Shown: positions 23,401-34,571 of the stretch, piece after piece
Layout of the letters: the number at the start of each line of letters is the position of its first letter
Position numbering within the stretch: the stretch's first letter is position 1
From: Zerene cesonia
Lineage: Eukaryota; Arthropoda; Insecta; Lepidoptera; Pieridae
Assembly: GCF_012273895.1 (NCBI RefSeq)
Contig: NC_052117.1
Coordinates: 5,836,406 to 5,900,405, forward strand
Reading direction: 5' to 3'
Length of the DNA: 64,000 bases
Program-made: the position numbers and the translations under genes
Notes under the pieces: model-generated
Told to the model about the DNA's origin: nothing
Seen by the model: only the letters and a program-made list of their open reading frames with translations
Database searches by the model: none

Positions 23401-26400
23401 TTTATCATCGTATAATCGCCCGTTTCATTGTGCATTTAGCCGAGTGTTCAATACAAGTACCTAATACATTCATTCATACTCAACGCAGTCTTATAAACTA
23501 CCGACAATATAAATCATTTTGATAGGGTCTGTACAGGTAACTGTCTGTACAGGTGTCTATTCATTTTATTACGACTTTGTAGCTATATCTCAATCCAATC
23601 ACTGCATTTAATCAATTTATTTATAAACCTAGTGTGCACATGACCAGGGTCATAAACACCACGATATCAATAATAAAATTTTCATATATCGTTTTCCTTT
23701 TCTAAATAGTATTATAAAACATCATATGTATTTTCAATTGTTGTAATTATATTATAATACAGATAGAATTCAATAAATAACATCGTGTCATCACAACGTG
23801 CATTCCGTTATCAATTTTATGATGTATTAAAACGTAATTTGTACATACACCCGAGAGTAATTAGATAGTAATGGCTGCACATGTCTTATTAATTAGACAA
23901 TATTAGTGTGAAATCCGTTATTCATACTGTCTAATTAAAATATATGTATATCAATAAGACACACACTTGTACATTGTAATATGAGGTTAACATAATCGTA
24001 TGAGCAAATAGTTCCTTATAAATATTTATTGAATGGTAGTTTATTCACTGAACAAAGGTCGAACTTGTATCAGCTTTTGAAAAAATAAAAATAATTTGAT
24101 AATTTAAAAACGTTTCTAGAGGATGGATTCTTCTTGGAATGGTTTATGATGGATATCATTGGTTTGTTTTATATATATATTGGTCGGCATTCTTAATTTT
24201 AAGCTTCAGAGTGGTATAGTGTGTTATAAAAGAAAGAAAAAATTAAAAAAAACTAAATTCAAAAGTGTGTGGGATGCAAATCCGCGTCCTTTTCTGTCTG
24301 ACCTCTCGGCCACCTATGACCCAACCACATAAATAGAATTTCTTCTATTCTTTTGGTTTTATGTGCCTAAGGGGCTCTCCACGCCATCCTATAGAGACAA
24401 TCGACATCCATCTCCGCCGTTATGAACCATTATTTCAATGATTAAAATATTGTTTCGATGGAATTCAGCCTTTGTTGAATATTAATCTTTAGTTTAAACG
24501 CATTTCAATGTTTCATAAATGAAAAAAAAAATGTACATCTTGGTTTGTATTTATTAGTTCTCACACTACTTAAAAAAAATACAATAATGTCCTATATTGA
24601 AATACTATAAAGTGAATATACAAAACCCCATCAGTGTTTTACGTAAATATACTTTTATAACATAGTTCATTATTATGTAAAGTAACTTTCATTGTTGCTG
24701 AAAAGTTCACGATCAAAGAAATAAATCGATTAAAAATATTTTAATTACTTAAAAAGATAAAGACCGGTATGCACTAAGGTAGTTCATATCTATGCATGTT
24801 TCCGCAACTAGGCATGTTCATTTATCGAGTAGATATCCAAATTTTAATACTTGGCGTGTATAACATAAATAAAATTAATTTACAAACATTTAAATGCGTT
24901 TTTCTTAACATTTTGCATATAAAATATGCAATTAAGATTACATATTACCAAACAGTACTCACCACTTTCAGTCAAAAACCAGAACGCCTTACAAAACTCC
25001 ACACTAGCCGACTGCGATATATTGACGATCCTTCGAGCCCTCAGCTCGGGGTCTATTAAGTACTGGCCTCCAGTCCATACTGAACTGATGAGGTTCCCTT
25101 GGCTGTAGTACGCTTCTGAGAAACCCGCCATACATATGGATATACCTTTGAGTATACCACGTATGGATGGAGCGAACTGAAATAAAATTTAAGATCTTCA
25201 AAAACATACATTAATTGTACGTAGTGAAGGAATATGTTTAGGTAATTTATAACATACCTACTGGATTTAATATTTTTTATTGTATAGACATTTTGAGACG
25301 GCCAATATGTATGCAGAAAGTTGTAAAGTGATTAGTATTATTTGCATAAAAATGCTAGATGTTTCGAATTATTAAATTTTTCCATCTTCGTTCTAACTTA
25401 TAACATTATGAATTATAGAAATTTAAGACTTTTCACGGCTTTAATTAGCTACGCGGATCGATTTGACCCACTTGAAACGGACAGATTTAATTCAAACTTT
25501 GTACACATCAAGCATCAGTGACAATACAATAATTTCATGAGTTTTTCTTATTATCCTGATAAGGGTCGCCAAGATTAAAAAAATTCCCTACGTATACTCT
25601 GTATAAGAGCAAGCACGAAAATTAAGTTGATTCTACCATGCAATCGTGTGATTTACTTTTTTGGAACTTTGTATATTTATTAAACGCGGCCTTTACATGA
25701 TACTGACTCTAATAATTAATAAGACGTCGTGACGTACGCTGTAGTGTCTGGAATATTTGATAAACAATGACGAATAAATCGAGTTAACCATTTCAGGTTA
25801 CAAAGCCATCCTTTTATTTTCTTTTTTCAAAGATTTTTCCAAACTTTTTCTTCAATATATCCCGTGTTTTTGAAAATATTACATATAGTTAGTTAGGGTA
25901 CATCAAATAAGGGAATTTTTACCTAGATTAGGAGATATTTCTTTATTCTGTCTGGTGTTTGTTTGATAAATTAACATTTAATCAATAAATGTATTGAAAG
26001 ATAGCTTATTTCTAACTAAGTGTATGTAAAGTTGAGTTTTATTTTAATTGGTGTCGATATCTGGATAGCCTTGGTGTTTAATAATTATTATTTTCTTGTG
26101 TTGTTTTGTAACATTCCATGTTACATTTTAATTATGTATAATTTTTTTTTATTATTATTAATTAAATTTCTTGATAATATCATTTGGTATATATATTCTA
26201 GACATTAACCGTATCAACCAAAAATTAAACAATTATAGAAAAGCTTATGCTTCTCCTTTACGAAAAGATGTTCTTATTAAGCTATTATGGATTAAACATA
26301 ATAAACATAACAAAAACACTTTTAAAGATTGCTCCTCATTTAAACAAGTGGCCCAGTAAAGACTTAAGACTTAAGTATAAAAGTCGGAGATTTCAGGCTT

Positions 26401-29400
26401 GCGGGCGTGCAGAATATTATTATAATAATTGACTTTTAAATTTATCTGCACATTATCCACATCACCACTCCATGGAAAGGCGAAGGAAAGTATCATTCAG
26501 AAACTAGTATGTGCAAGAATACAAAAGTTCGACGATTAGTTCAATCTGCTAACCTACAATTGGCCAGCGTGATGAATTATGGCCTGAACCCATATGAGAT
26601 TCCTATGTCCATAGAGTGTAAATATAACAACATGAGCTGATGAAGACAGTGAAATTATAAAACATTTCTTCTATCCCTTTATCTCGTACCTGAAAACCAA
26701 GGCATCTCCCGTAAAAGCAGTATTGGTTGATCGTATCAGCTTTCGAGAACAATTCTTCAGGTGAATGCGCTTCAGTTGGGAAAAGATCTCCGGGCTCCGC
26801 CCAAGATATTAACGTGTGGAGGTGATGGAGACATGTACCAAGTGACGCCAGCAGTTGACTGCATGATTCCACCTCTCTGTAATAACGAGGCGAGTTTATG
26901 TACCTCCATTTTTTAACGAATACTCTTTTCAAAGGAGTCGAAATTACAAATAGATTGTTGAAAAAGTTCACGTTGATAGATAAGTTTTAATTAAAATATC
27001 CACAGATATGTGCAAGGTAATGATTTTTTTTTCTCTTCAATCATTGTAAAAAATTAATTGGCGTTTGGATGCGTTTAACGCGAACAAAACGAAATAAAAA
27101 CAGTTTAACAAAGTATCAAATGAGGTTTTTTTCGCCTTTTTGATTTTTTTTGCATGAAGGTCGAATTTTTTTGTGTTGAAAATGATTAAACAAGACATTA
27201 TTTTCAAGAGTAATTTCCTTTTATCTAAGGGCCATAAATCATTTAAATATTAATTGTTTATTACATAGCGATAAAATATATAGGCTTCATGTTTGAGTTG
27301 GATATACTTTATAACGCTAAATAATTTGCCGCATGTTCATTTATGCCTTCATGAGATGAGTAAAAATAAATTAAATTAAGTACGTGATTGTTTTTACATA
27401 TTCAATGCATTCGTGTTCAATGTTAAATGAATGTGTCACGATTTACATAATTTATAACAATCATTTCATATTTGATATTTTATACAATTTACAAATTGGT
27501 GTTATAGTTGTTTATTATATATTTAATAAATTTAATAAATGTTAAAGGCAAGCGTGAATCATATTTGTTGCATGTTAATAACATCGTACATTACTGAATA
27601 TCAAGCTAAGCTGAATTCCTACTTAGTAACCATATATATGTTTCAACAAAAACAATGGTTTCAAATCAAATAATGCTGGCGGGATTATGCAGCATCCACA
27701 CAAACCTACGAAGGCCAACGAACGTAATCCATTAGTTGACGCGCATTTGGTACTAAATGCGACAATACGTATTAATTGCCGTAATATAATATTGTGTATG
27801 AAATAAACAAATCGTTTTACGCATAATTATTTAGGACATATTTATAAAACAAAAGAAAAATTAATTTCGAAATTAGCTCAAAGTTCAAGAGGTTATCATT
27901 TAAAAGCTTACATCACATTCATTCCACATCTAATTCAAATGTTTTATATCACTAAAAACGTTATTGGAAATAATTATTAGTGTTATAAAAGTGAAAGGTG
28001 ATATTTAATCAGCTATTGGTCTACGTTACTGGACCAGTGAAATACTATTAGCCTTAATATACAAAATAATATTTTTTACATCCTGATTCAGCCCATAAAA
28101 ATACTTATGACATTGTAGTTAGTATATTTTCTGTAGATTAATGAAGAATTGGTAGTTAGTTTCAACTTATAGTACGTTAAAAATGACTGATGCAAACAAT
28201 TGTAAAAAATTAAAGAGTACATATACTCACTTAACAAAATATCCTTTTCGGAACAGTAGTGCATCCCTTCCAGTACACACTTGCCTACTAAGTTTTAGAC
28301 CGTGTAAGATGCATGAATCAACTACAGATACAAAACTTCGATATCCGTTTCCAGGAGACTTTGCATCAAAATCATATGTGGGAGCCACCTAGAAAATAAT
28401 GCGGAATTATTGAATATACTTACTGATCAAAACCAAGCCAATAGTAGTTAATTTTTGTTAACAACTTATAGTTAATAATAAAAAATTAACTACCTTAGGT
28501 ATTAATTAATAATAAAAAATTAACTACCTTATGGTAACCTAGCTAGACTTGACCTAACTTATTCAACAAAGTTGAAAAAGTTAGCAGTTCATAAAAACCA
28601 GAAGATTAATAAATAATATATGATACATATATGCATTACAATTCATTAAGATGCTGTTATATTTATATTAATTTAGATTACAAGGACATAAGAAGTAGGT
28701 TATTTACAAACAGGTGTAAAATTGTATTTTTTTATTATTATTTATTAGCAAAAAGCAGATTTCGAATAAAATATTTAAAACAGTTCCATTAACCTTGTTC
28801 AAAACTTTCTGACCTAGTTACAAGAAGGTTGTTTAGTTACTATTTTTGGCAATAATGTTATAAATACAGCTATTACTGATATTTGGCACAGAATTCATTT
28901 AATCAAAAAGGTTGTGACCTATATCAAAAGCTAGCATGAAATCTTTACAGTTCAAATCATTAAATAACTAAAAAGATGTTTCGTTTGTATTCATTAATAT
29001 ACATTGATTAATAGGGAGATAAATAGGATGTTTCTATTATGCATAATCTAAATAACCCATGACCATATGATTTGACTGCACATGTGTTCAAATTAGTCAC
29101 AGCTGTGATCTTGTTCATTAAACTAAGATTAAAATATACTTCCCTTAGGATTGGATCTAAATTTGTTTTATGAAATTGTCAGTACTTCCATTATTCTTAT
29201 TTTAACACTTATATAAAAGGTAATATAGTAGAAGCAAACACATATTTTCCTTAATGATTTCCTTGTATATACCAGTATATGATATATTTTCATAAATCTG
29301 AGACTACTTCATGGTGCACAATTTGTCTAATGATCCTTTTTATTATAATAAATGTAAATACGTTTTATATTCATAAAAAGAAAAAAAGGGTATATAAAGT

Positions 29401-29788
29401 ATAGTTACTATAAGAGCAATTTCACACTTCTGTGTAGTATCCTATTGGAAACTACTATACTTCTTTTTTATGAAGATATCATTTTTCATAACAAGATTTA
29501 GTTTACCTTTCGAACTCGATCGACAAGTGGCCACACAGTATCTATATGGTCTATAAGAGTCATAAAACCCTGATATAGACGTTGACCATTCTCACTTTCA
29601 TCTGGTTGAAAATATTGAGCATTGTTTTGGCAAGAATCCTTCAAAGCTTCATACATCGCGTACGTCGGTGGTGTTCCTTCTACGTCTTCGCAACATATTG
29701 ATGCTTTTGCGGGTGAATCCGGGAACGACATGGTTTTCAAACCTCGCACCACGAACCGAAATCCTCGATTTATTAGTCTAAGATTCAT
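14466..29788 (-). CDS. Hsl: Hormone-sensitive lipase (LIPE/Hsl)
   Basis: Fifteen exons (transcript order): 29507-29788, 28231-28388, 26690-26876, 24963-25176, 23116-23306, 22209-22455, 21522-21731, 20765-20884, 20065-20214, 18760-18892, 18053-18145, 17468-17563, 16525-16669, 14975-15100, 14466-14567. All phases agree: 817 residues. HSL is a cytosolic/lipid-droplet lipase hydrolysing di- and triacylglycerols and sterol esters. The N-terminal HSL domain is clear (NGYRSFV; YCFYGRCLGFQ; LIDPELRARRIVNISQ). The catalytic domain has oxyanion motif HGGGFVAQ (from 362), GDSAG with nucleophile Ser436, Asp747 in DPCLDD and His777 in LPHGF. A regulatory insert (about 497-700) splits the core, as in mammals. 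It is Ser/Glu-rich and contains RRQS (566-569, PKA-type) and RISEAA (662-667), which aligns with the mammalian phosphoregulatory VSEAA segment. The first exon opens right after a TTTTTAG, so an upstream non-coding or short coding exon is possible; Met20 is an alternative start. Introns carry both N gaps and several retroposons. Confidence 0.96.
14757..14890. repeat. Interspersed-repeat fragment in Hsl intron 14
   Basis: It contains GTGGAACGTCCACTACTGGA followed by CAAAGATATCCCTC, a phrase common in insect retroposon 3' regions. No terminal repeats are seen. Confidence 0.5.
15110..15402. repeat. Transposon-like sequence abutting the gap
   Basis: It opens with AATCTCTATAAATAAAAATGG, which resembles lepidopteran Helitron 5' ends. 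It continues into a GCAACGGATTTTGATGATAC phrase common in lepidopteran mobile elements. It runs straight into the 1000-N gap, so the gap probably hides the rest of the element. Confidence 0.45.
15403..16402. other. Assembly gap (1000 N)
   Basis: A round-number run of N, so the true size is probably unknown. It lies inside Hsl intron 13; the exons on both sides join in phase, so no coding sequence is evidently lost. Confidence 0.98.
18601..18753. repeat. 29-bp-period minisatellite of X-box motifs
   Basis: Four exact copies of GTTGCCTAGCAAC (starts 18601, 18659, 18712, 18741) and one variant GTTGCGTGGCAAC (18630). Start-to-start distances are 29, 29, 53 and 29. Each exact copy fits the RFX X-box consensus GTNRCC-N-RGYAAC. 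The array is GC-rich in AT-rich surroundings. The last unit ends 7 nt before the splice donor of Hsl exon 10 (exon end 18760, transcribed on -). Confidence 0.85.
19446..20008 (-). mobile_element. Retroposon family B copy, interrupted by a SINE
   Basis: The left piece (19446-19573) and right piece (19824-20008) together match the intact copy at 38716-39050 in reverse. Shared phrases include CTGGTGGTTCGCCTGATGGT, CCCCCACTCACCGT and GTGCTCGACTCCCAC. A family A SINE sits between them. The element lies in Hsl intron 9. Confidence 0.85.
19574..19823 (+). mobile_element. tRNA-derived SINE (family A), nested insertion
   Basis: Head GGTGGCTCAGTGGTGAGAAC resembles a pol III A box. The body has TTTATCTGCACATGTAGATA, GGTGAAGGAAAACATCGTGA and GGCCTGAACCCTCACAGGAG, with a GATGATGAT-type tail. 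TGATGACTGG flanks it on both sides (19564-19573 and 19824-19833) as a likely target-site duplication. The B-box region of the head is deleted in this copy. Confidence 0.85.
20036..20045. other. Assembly gap (10 N)
   Basis: Ten N in Hsl intron 9, 20 bp from the donor of exon 9 and next to the family B retroposon; probably a repeat-induced local misassembly. Confidence 0.97.
20472..20535 (+). repeat. tRNA-like SINE head / tRNA relic
   Basis: A-box-like TGTCTGAGTGG (about 20481-20491) and B-box-like AGTTCGAATAT (about 20519-20529) with tRNA-like spacing. There is no clean acceptor stem or CCA-proximal pairing, so it is unlikely to be a working tRNA gene. Confidence 0.5.
21765..21920 (-). repeat. 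Interspersed repeat family D, inverted copy
   Basis: In reverse complement it matches 41680-41965: shared GTATGAAAAATA, GGCCGATTCTCAGA, CACACAAAAT and CAGCCGTTT segments. It lies in Hsl intron 6, next to exon 7. Confidence 0.7.
24266..24328 (-). repeat. tRNA-derived SINE head, minus strand
   Basis: On the minus strand GGTGGCCGAGAGGTC (A-box, Leu/Ser-tRNA-like) is followed after about 17 nt by GGATTTGCATCCC (B-box-like). No functional tRNA fold is apparent. It lies in Hsl intron 4. Confidence 0.5.
26430..26648 (+). mobile_element. SINE family A, 5'-truncated copy
   Basis: It shares TTTAAATTTATCTGCACAT, AAGGCGAAGGAAA, GGCCAGCGTGATGAATTATG and GGCCTGAACCC with the other copies. The tRNA head is missing. 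It ends near exon 3 of Hsl (26690), about 40 bp away. Confidence 0.75.
28472..28531. repeat. Short tandem duplication, 34-bp period
   Basis: A 26-nt segment (28472-28497, ending TAACTACCTTA) recurs exactly at 28506-28531. It lies in Hsl intron 1. Confidence 0.85.
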
Positions 29789-31108
29789 CTAAAAATATTA
29801 TTAACATATACGTATAAAGGGAACATGAGCGCACAAAAAAATATTTTTAAAATTATTTACAGATTTTATCTTGTCTAATTAATAACATTATGCTAGTCTC
29901 ATCGATAATTGTTTTATGTACTGTGATGAAAACTGCAAAGATAAACAGCGTTTTTTAATTTTAATTCTTTTGACCCTACGGCTGGAACGTCTCGTTCACA
30001 CCGTTGCAAATATATAAAAACACGAAAATTGAAACAGACGACATATAAAAGTCAAAGTCTATTGACTTTTATAAATGACACAAGGAATATCCTCACAGAT
30101 AATAGTTTGATAGACAATATGGGATTTGATCGTTTGAGACATGATAAATTTTTAAAGATATGTTGACAAAATACCTAGGTGTCTCTACCTACGCTATTTT
30201 AGGGACGAAAATTTGATTTCACTATGAATTTCACCGACAATAATAGTAATGAAAGTAAATATATGAGCATTTATAAGTATTTATAGGCATATACTTTTTT
30301 GGAATATTCTATGACACTTTTCTGTTTTAGGAGTATGGTAGTATGCTCATAGGATATTTTCAATGAAACGTTTTTGTTATTTTTAGGTTATTTTATATGA
30401 ATAAAAAACAAATGAAACTGTTTAATGGCTTATTAAAATCTAGTGTGTATTCAGTATTGTATTATACTCCAAATACCTTATAATATAAATAAACTCAGCA
30501 ACAGTAGAAACGTATTATTAAACTACTCTTTGGTAGAAACGATCCTTCACAGATAGGAAGTATAGACTTTTATATACTTATGTAACGACTAACGTTTGAC
30601 TGACAAAATAATGCTATAATGTGCAAAGCTGATACCAAAATAATGTGTAGTTTTTTAATATAATATTGTTGAAAATGTACCCATTCAAATATTAATGCGA
30701 ACTGTTGTTTTTCGATTTTTCTTTTTTCTAAAATTCAAGTTTGAAGACAAAATAAAACTTGGACAGTATAATAATGTAGAATATAGCTAAAGTTTAATTC
30801 ATTATTTTTTGGAAGTGCATGCTTTTTTCATATAAATATAGAATATACAAATACAATAATGTTATAACTACATCTGTATAATATGTTTCAATATTTCTAT
30901 TTCTACGTTTGCGTCAAGTTGCGTCCCGAAAGTTTTACAGCACAGCTGTTATACTAGGTACCTACCTATTGTTTAGTATTTAGATCTATATTTTACAGTT
31001 GACTGACGGTCGACAGACGTCACTTTGACGGATGTCACCAGTACTCGAAGCAAAAATAAATAACAATTAGAATTTAAAGTGTATTGTAAACTAAACTTTT
31101 GATGAAAA
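29789..31108. promoter_or_regulatory. Intergenic region between divergent Hsl and WRAP53
   Basis: About 1.3 kb with no coding signal. The right end has a GC-richer patch with GACGTCAC and GATGTCACC (about 31015-31040) about 70-95 bp before the WRAP53 start codon, compatible with a CRE-like proximal promoter. The left end may contain 5' UTR exons of Hsl. Confidence 0.45.
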
Positions 31109-33789
31109 ATGATTGAAAACAATACTGAAGAAACGTTTAATGAAGATCTATCAGAAAAATCACTTATATTGAGCACTCCCGATACAGAAAACATTGATTA
31201 CAGTTCCGAAAATCTATATGCATACCCGGCATTGTTTACGAGCAAAGCACTAGTAGAATTATGTAGTGCATCCTGGTCCCGGTCACCCAAAGTTACACAG
31301 GATATACAACCTTATTTAAGGGGTTGTAAATGGTCACCAGATGGAACATGTTGTCTGTGTGTGGTTAACAACGATGGAATACATGTTATGGAACTGCCTT
31401 GTGATCTTTATAGTGGTGATGTTACCGCTAATAGAACCATAGATGTTTTGGAACCAGTTATTCATGTAAAGGAAGCTGGTTTAGTGTATGACTTTTGTTG
31501 GTATCCTGGGATGAGTAGTAGTGTCCCTGAAAGCTGTTGGTATGGGTTACTTTATTCATCAATTCTAAAAATCCAATAAGCAGAAGAACTGGATATTTAA
31601 ATTTAGAAATGTATTAAAAAATATTATGTTAATTACTTAATACTTTGACAATTCCTCACATAACTAGGTTTGTGTCATAAAAAAGATTGTTAAACACTGG
31701 TCTGTAGTGTTTGATTAATTCACAATTATTTACAGTTGGATAACAACGAAACAAAATGCACCAATACAAATGTGGGACGCATTTGATGGGTCATTAAGGT
31801 GTTCGTACAGAGGTTTCAATGCTGTTGATGAAATGGAACCAGCTATATCATGCACATTTATAGCTGATGGTTCTAGAATAGTAGCTGGTTATAAAAAAGT
31901 ATTGCGGACATTTGATGTTGAAAGGTAAGAATCCTTATATTTTGAATTTTATACTCCTACCTGATAAGCAGGTAGGTCCATTATTTATTTAAATTATTGA
32001 CTTTTTTGTTACAAACATAGTGGTCCCTTAGGTTTCGTTTTTATTTTAATGCTTATCTTATACTGGAGTCTTCCTCCGTGATGCAATAAAGAATTTGCTG
32101 TGGTAACTGACAAAAAATAGTAAACCAGAGAGATCCTTATTTTAGTAAGATAACTGAGTATAGTAGTTATGTATAAATTGAAGTTAAAATATATATTTTT
32201 TATTGGTTTTCAGACCTGGTAGAGAATTTTGTGAACACAAAATTAATTCTCCAGCATCATGCTTTACCACAAATAGTAACTTATTAGCTGTAGGCTCGTG
32301 GAATACAAGTATTTCTCTTTATAATATCAGTGAAATGGGAACATATAAGAGTATTGGAAAAATGCACGGACATGCAGGTATCTGAATTAAAACTTATATC
32401 AAAATATACAATGTTGGTTCATGGATATGGATCCAACTGTGCCAATACCTATTTTGGGTGATTAGTTGATAAAATCTTTTCTATTTATGTTTACTGAATA
32501 TTCTTATAATTTAGGGACTAAGTGTAAAATATTAAAAAAGAATTAACTACTTTTCTTACTTACTTTTAGATAGTGGAGTTAAAACTTTAATGGTAGAAAA
32601 AGACAACAAATATTCTATTATAATGACGTTATATGCAATAACATTCAAGAATTTTAATTAATTTAATGTCAAATGAAAAGTAAATGTTTTAGGTGGGGTA
32701 ACACACATGAAATTTACAAATGATGGTTTACGGCTAGTGTCTGGTGCAAGAAAAGATCACAGATTGTTAGTTTGGGACATCCGATACTACAGAAGGCCTC
32801 TTAACATACTCAGTAGAGCAGTTGATACCAATCAGAGAATATACTTCGATATATCACCTTGTGGAAAGTATTTAGTCACTGGTGGCAGCGACGGTAGTGT
32901 AAAAGTATGGGATTTAAATAAAATAAATTGGAAGGATGAATTAGATGCAATGGATGATACAGATAATGTTTCCTATAGAGTGAGTATAAATGTTTTCTTC
33001 TCAAAAACAGTAATGAATATATATATAACTAACTGTAACCCCCGGCTTTACTTGCGTGGTACCCAGGTAAAAAGTAGGCCATGTGCTAATTCAGACAAAT
33101 TTTATACAGATACAATGAGCTGTTTTTGCCTGAAAGAGTGACACTACACATGCAACCATGTGTACTTGCAAATGTTAGCGTTAATAATATTGGTAGAGCT
33201 ACAACATTGGAGTACTATAAATTTGTAGATACCAGCTATCTTGATTTTTTAAAGGAGAAATTACAATTTCAGAGCGGGAAAGTGATGTCTATCTAGATCT
33301 ATTTTTCTCACACTGAAATTATTCCTGCTTAAAAAAATGACATCTTAAAGCAGGAATAATTTATCCCCTTATGTAGTAATGTTATCATTGGGCATGTCCA
33401 AAACATACATATTTGTATAAGATACTAGACAATTGACATTAGAACAAGCTTTCCATGAGATGTGGCCGTTCAAACTTATAATTTTGTTTTCAATTTCATT
33501 CATGAGCCATCACCACCGCCACACCATCATGCTCACACTTTTTTGTGTTTTTCAGTTTCCTCTACATAAAGACTGCTGTAATAGTATAGCGATACATCCA
33601 TGCAGACCTATACTAGCCACTGGATCTGGGCAGTACCATTTTGCAGACCCCCTAAGTGCTATTGATAATGAATTGAATGAATATAATACTATGAGTGAAG
33701 ACAATGGTTTTAGTGATATTAAATATTCTATTGATGCAGAGAACAGTTTAGTGTTCTGGTGGATAGGTGATGTGCCTGATTTGACGTGA
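31109..33789 (+). CDS. WRAP53: WRAP53/TCAB1 (WDR79) WD40 protein
   Basis: Five exons: 31109-31539, 31736-31924, 32214-32377, 32693-32979 and 33556-33789, phase-consistent, 434 residues. WRAP53 is a WD40 protein that binds the CAB box of scaRNAs, and telomerase RNA in vertebrates, and brings them to Cajal bodies. The order of diagnostic blocks matches the family: LRGCKWSPDGTC (70-81), VYDFCWYPGMSS (127-138), PIQMWDAFDGSLR (153-165), RPGRE, HGHAGGVTHMKF (258-269), SGARKDHRLLVWDIR (278-292), TNQRIYFDISPCG (307-319), then HKDCCNSIAIHP and ILATGSGQYHF. The acidic N-terminus (about 1-40) is poorly conserved, as elsewhere. It lacks the long Pro-rich N-terminus of vertebrate TCAB1. Dipterans lack telomerase RNA, while Lepidoptera keep TTAGG-type repeats, so its RNA partners here are open. 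Confidence 0.96.
33030..33125. repeat. LINE remnant in WRAP53 intron 4
   Basis: CCCCCGGCTTTACTTGCGTGG followed by a spacer and AATTCAGACAAATTTTATAC is typical of degraded lepidopteran LINE 3' ends. Downstream, 33270-33370 contains a palindrome around ATTATTCCTGCTT and AAGCAGGAATAAT. Confidence 0.45.
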
Positions 33790-33818
33790 AAAACTAGTGT
33801 TAGTTTTTGTACACCTGA

Positions 33819-33824
33819 AATAAA
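33819..33824 (+). terminator. Candidate poly(A) signal of WRAP53
   Basis: AATAAA 30 nt after the stop codon. Confidence 0.75.
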
Positions 33825-34322
33825 TTTTGTTAAAATATTTGTTGTTTTTTTATTCTATAAATAAAAGGCTCGGTCATGGTTGACCCAGAATAAAAACAAA
33901 ATCGAAACGTAGCCTATGGTAATCAGAGACAAACATTCGTAAATACAAATATTCCCTCTCCATAATATTAGTACTAGTATTGTTGTTATCTGTAATATTA
34001 ATATGAACATAGTCCGCATTATACATATTATGATCCTCTAATTTCTCTCTTAGCACACCGAACAAAACTAAAGTTTAGACTAATACATAATTTTTTTTGA
34101 TGTCATAGTCGGCAAAGAACAGATTCTTTACAATAGACAGATATCAGAATAATGCGTTTATCTCTCTTATTCAAAAAAACACATATATAGTAAGTCTTTG
34201 CAAATATTTTTTTATGTACATTTGCTTCAATTGTCTATTTATTTTTGTATACTATTAAAAAAAAAGACGAGCAAAAACGGTCATAAGAGTACAAACAAAC
34301 AGTATATATCTGGAATAACTAC
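33825..34322. other. Short intergenic stretch after WRAP53
   Basis: It contains a minus-strand open frame of 63 codons (33874-34065) that ends inside a probable repeat remnant (GTAGCCTATGGTAATCAGAG). No DOCK exon or other protein family is recognised here. Confidence 0.45.
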
Positions 34323-34571
34323 CTTCAAATTCAGCAAATGCAGTGGGAATCCTTTACCCAGATTCCTCACATGGAAGTAGGAATTGGGCAACCTCGTCCA
34401 ATGCAAGGTGGCTCGGTACAAGGACGCTAAGGACTCGTGTAGGTCGGCCAGTGCCGTGTTTTCTAATGCCGTTTGCTCGTGGACTTCGATCAGCTCCTTG
34501 ACCACTTCCACCGCGGCCTCCCATTGCCGGCCTGATTCTAGCAGCCGCGCCATTTCTTCATAGAGGTATAT
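34323..34571 (-). CDS. Isolated DOCK-family DHR-2-like exon
   Basis: One 83-codon exon bounded by an acceptor (CATCACAG) and a donor (AAG|GTAGTT), phase 0 at both ends. Its protein (YLYEEMARLLESGRQWEAA... KELIEVHEQ... LADLHESLASLYRAT... YFHVRNLGKGFPLHLLN) follows the pattern of the DHR-2 (DOCKER) domain of DOCK-A/B Rac exchange factors, such as myoblast city. These read roughly WEEA-KELAEQYE, L-AxFY, YF-V-YYGxGFP-FL. It is clearly more divergent than usual. It is GC-richer than its surroundings, which suggests selection or recent origin. The expected next block (VFIYRG-type) is absent for at least 500 bp downstream, and WRAP53 follows on the other strand. It may be an exon of a gene with very long introns, a duplicated or exonised fragment, or an assembly artefact. 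Confidence 0.6.

Noticed and set aside
24266..24328. Possible tRNA-Leu/Ser gene on the minus strand
   Set aside because: Only the promoter boxes are tRNA-like; the cloverleaf cannot be completed.
28472..28531. Short tandem repeat considered as a CRISPR-like or satellite array
   Set aside because: Only two units with an 8-nt spacer; a simple local duplication in an intron of a eukaryotic gene.
33874..34065. 63-codon minus-strand frame considered as the next exon of the DOCK-like gene
   Set aside because: The sequence does not resemble the DOCK segment expected after GFP-FL, and its end lies in a repeat-like phrase.
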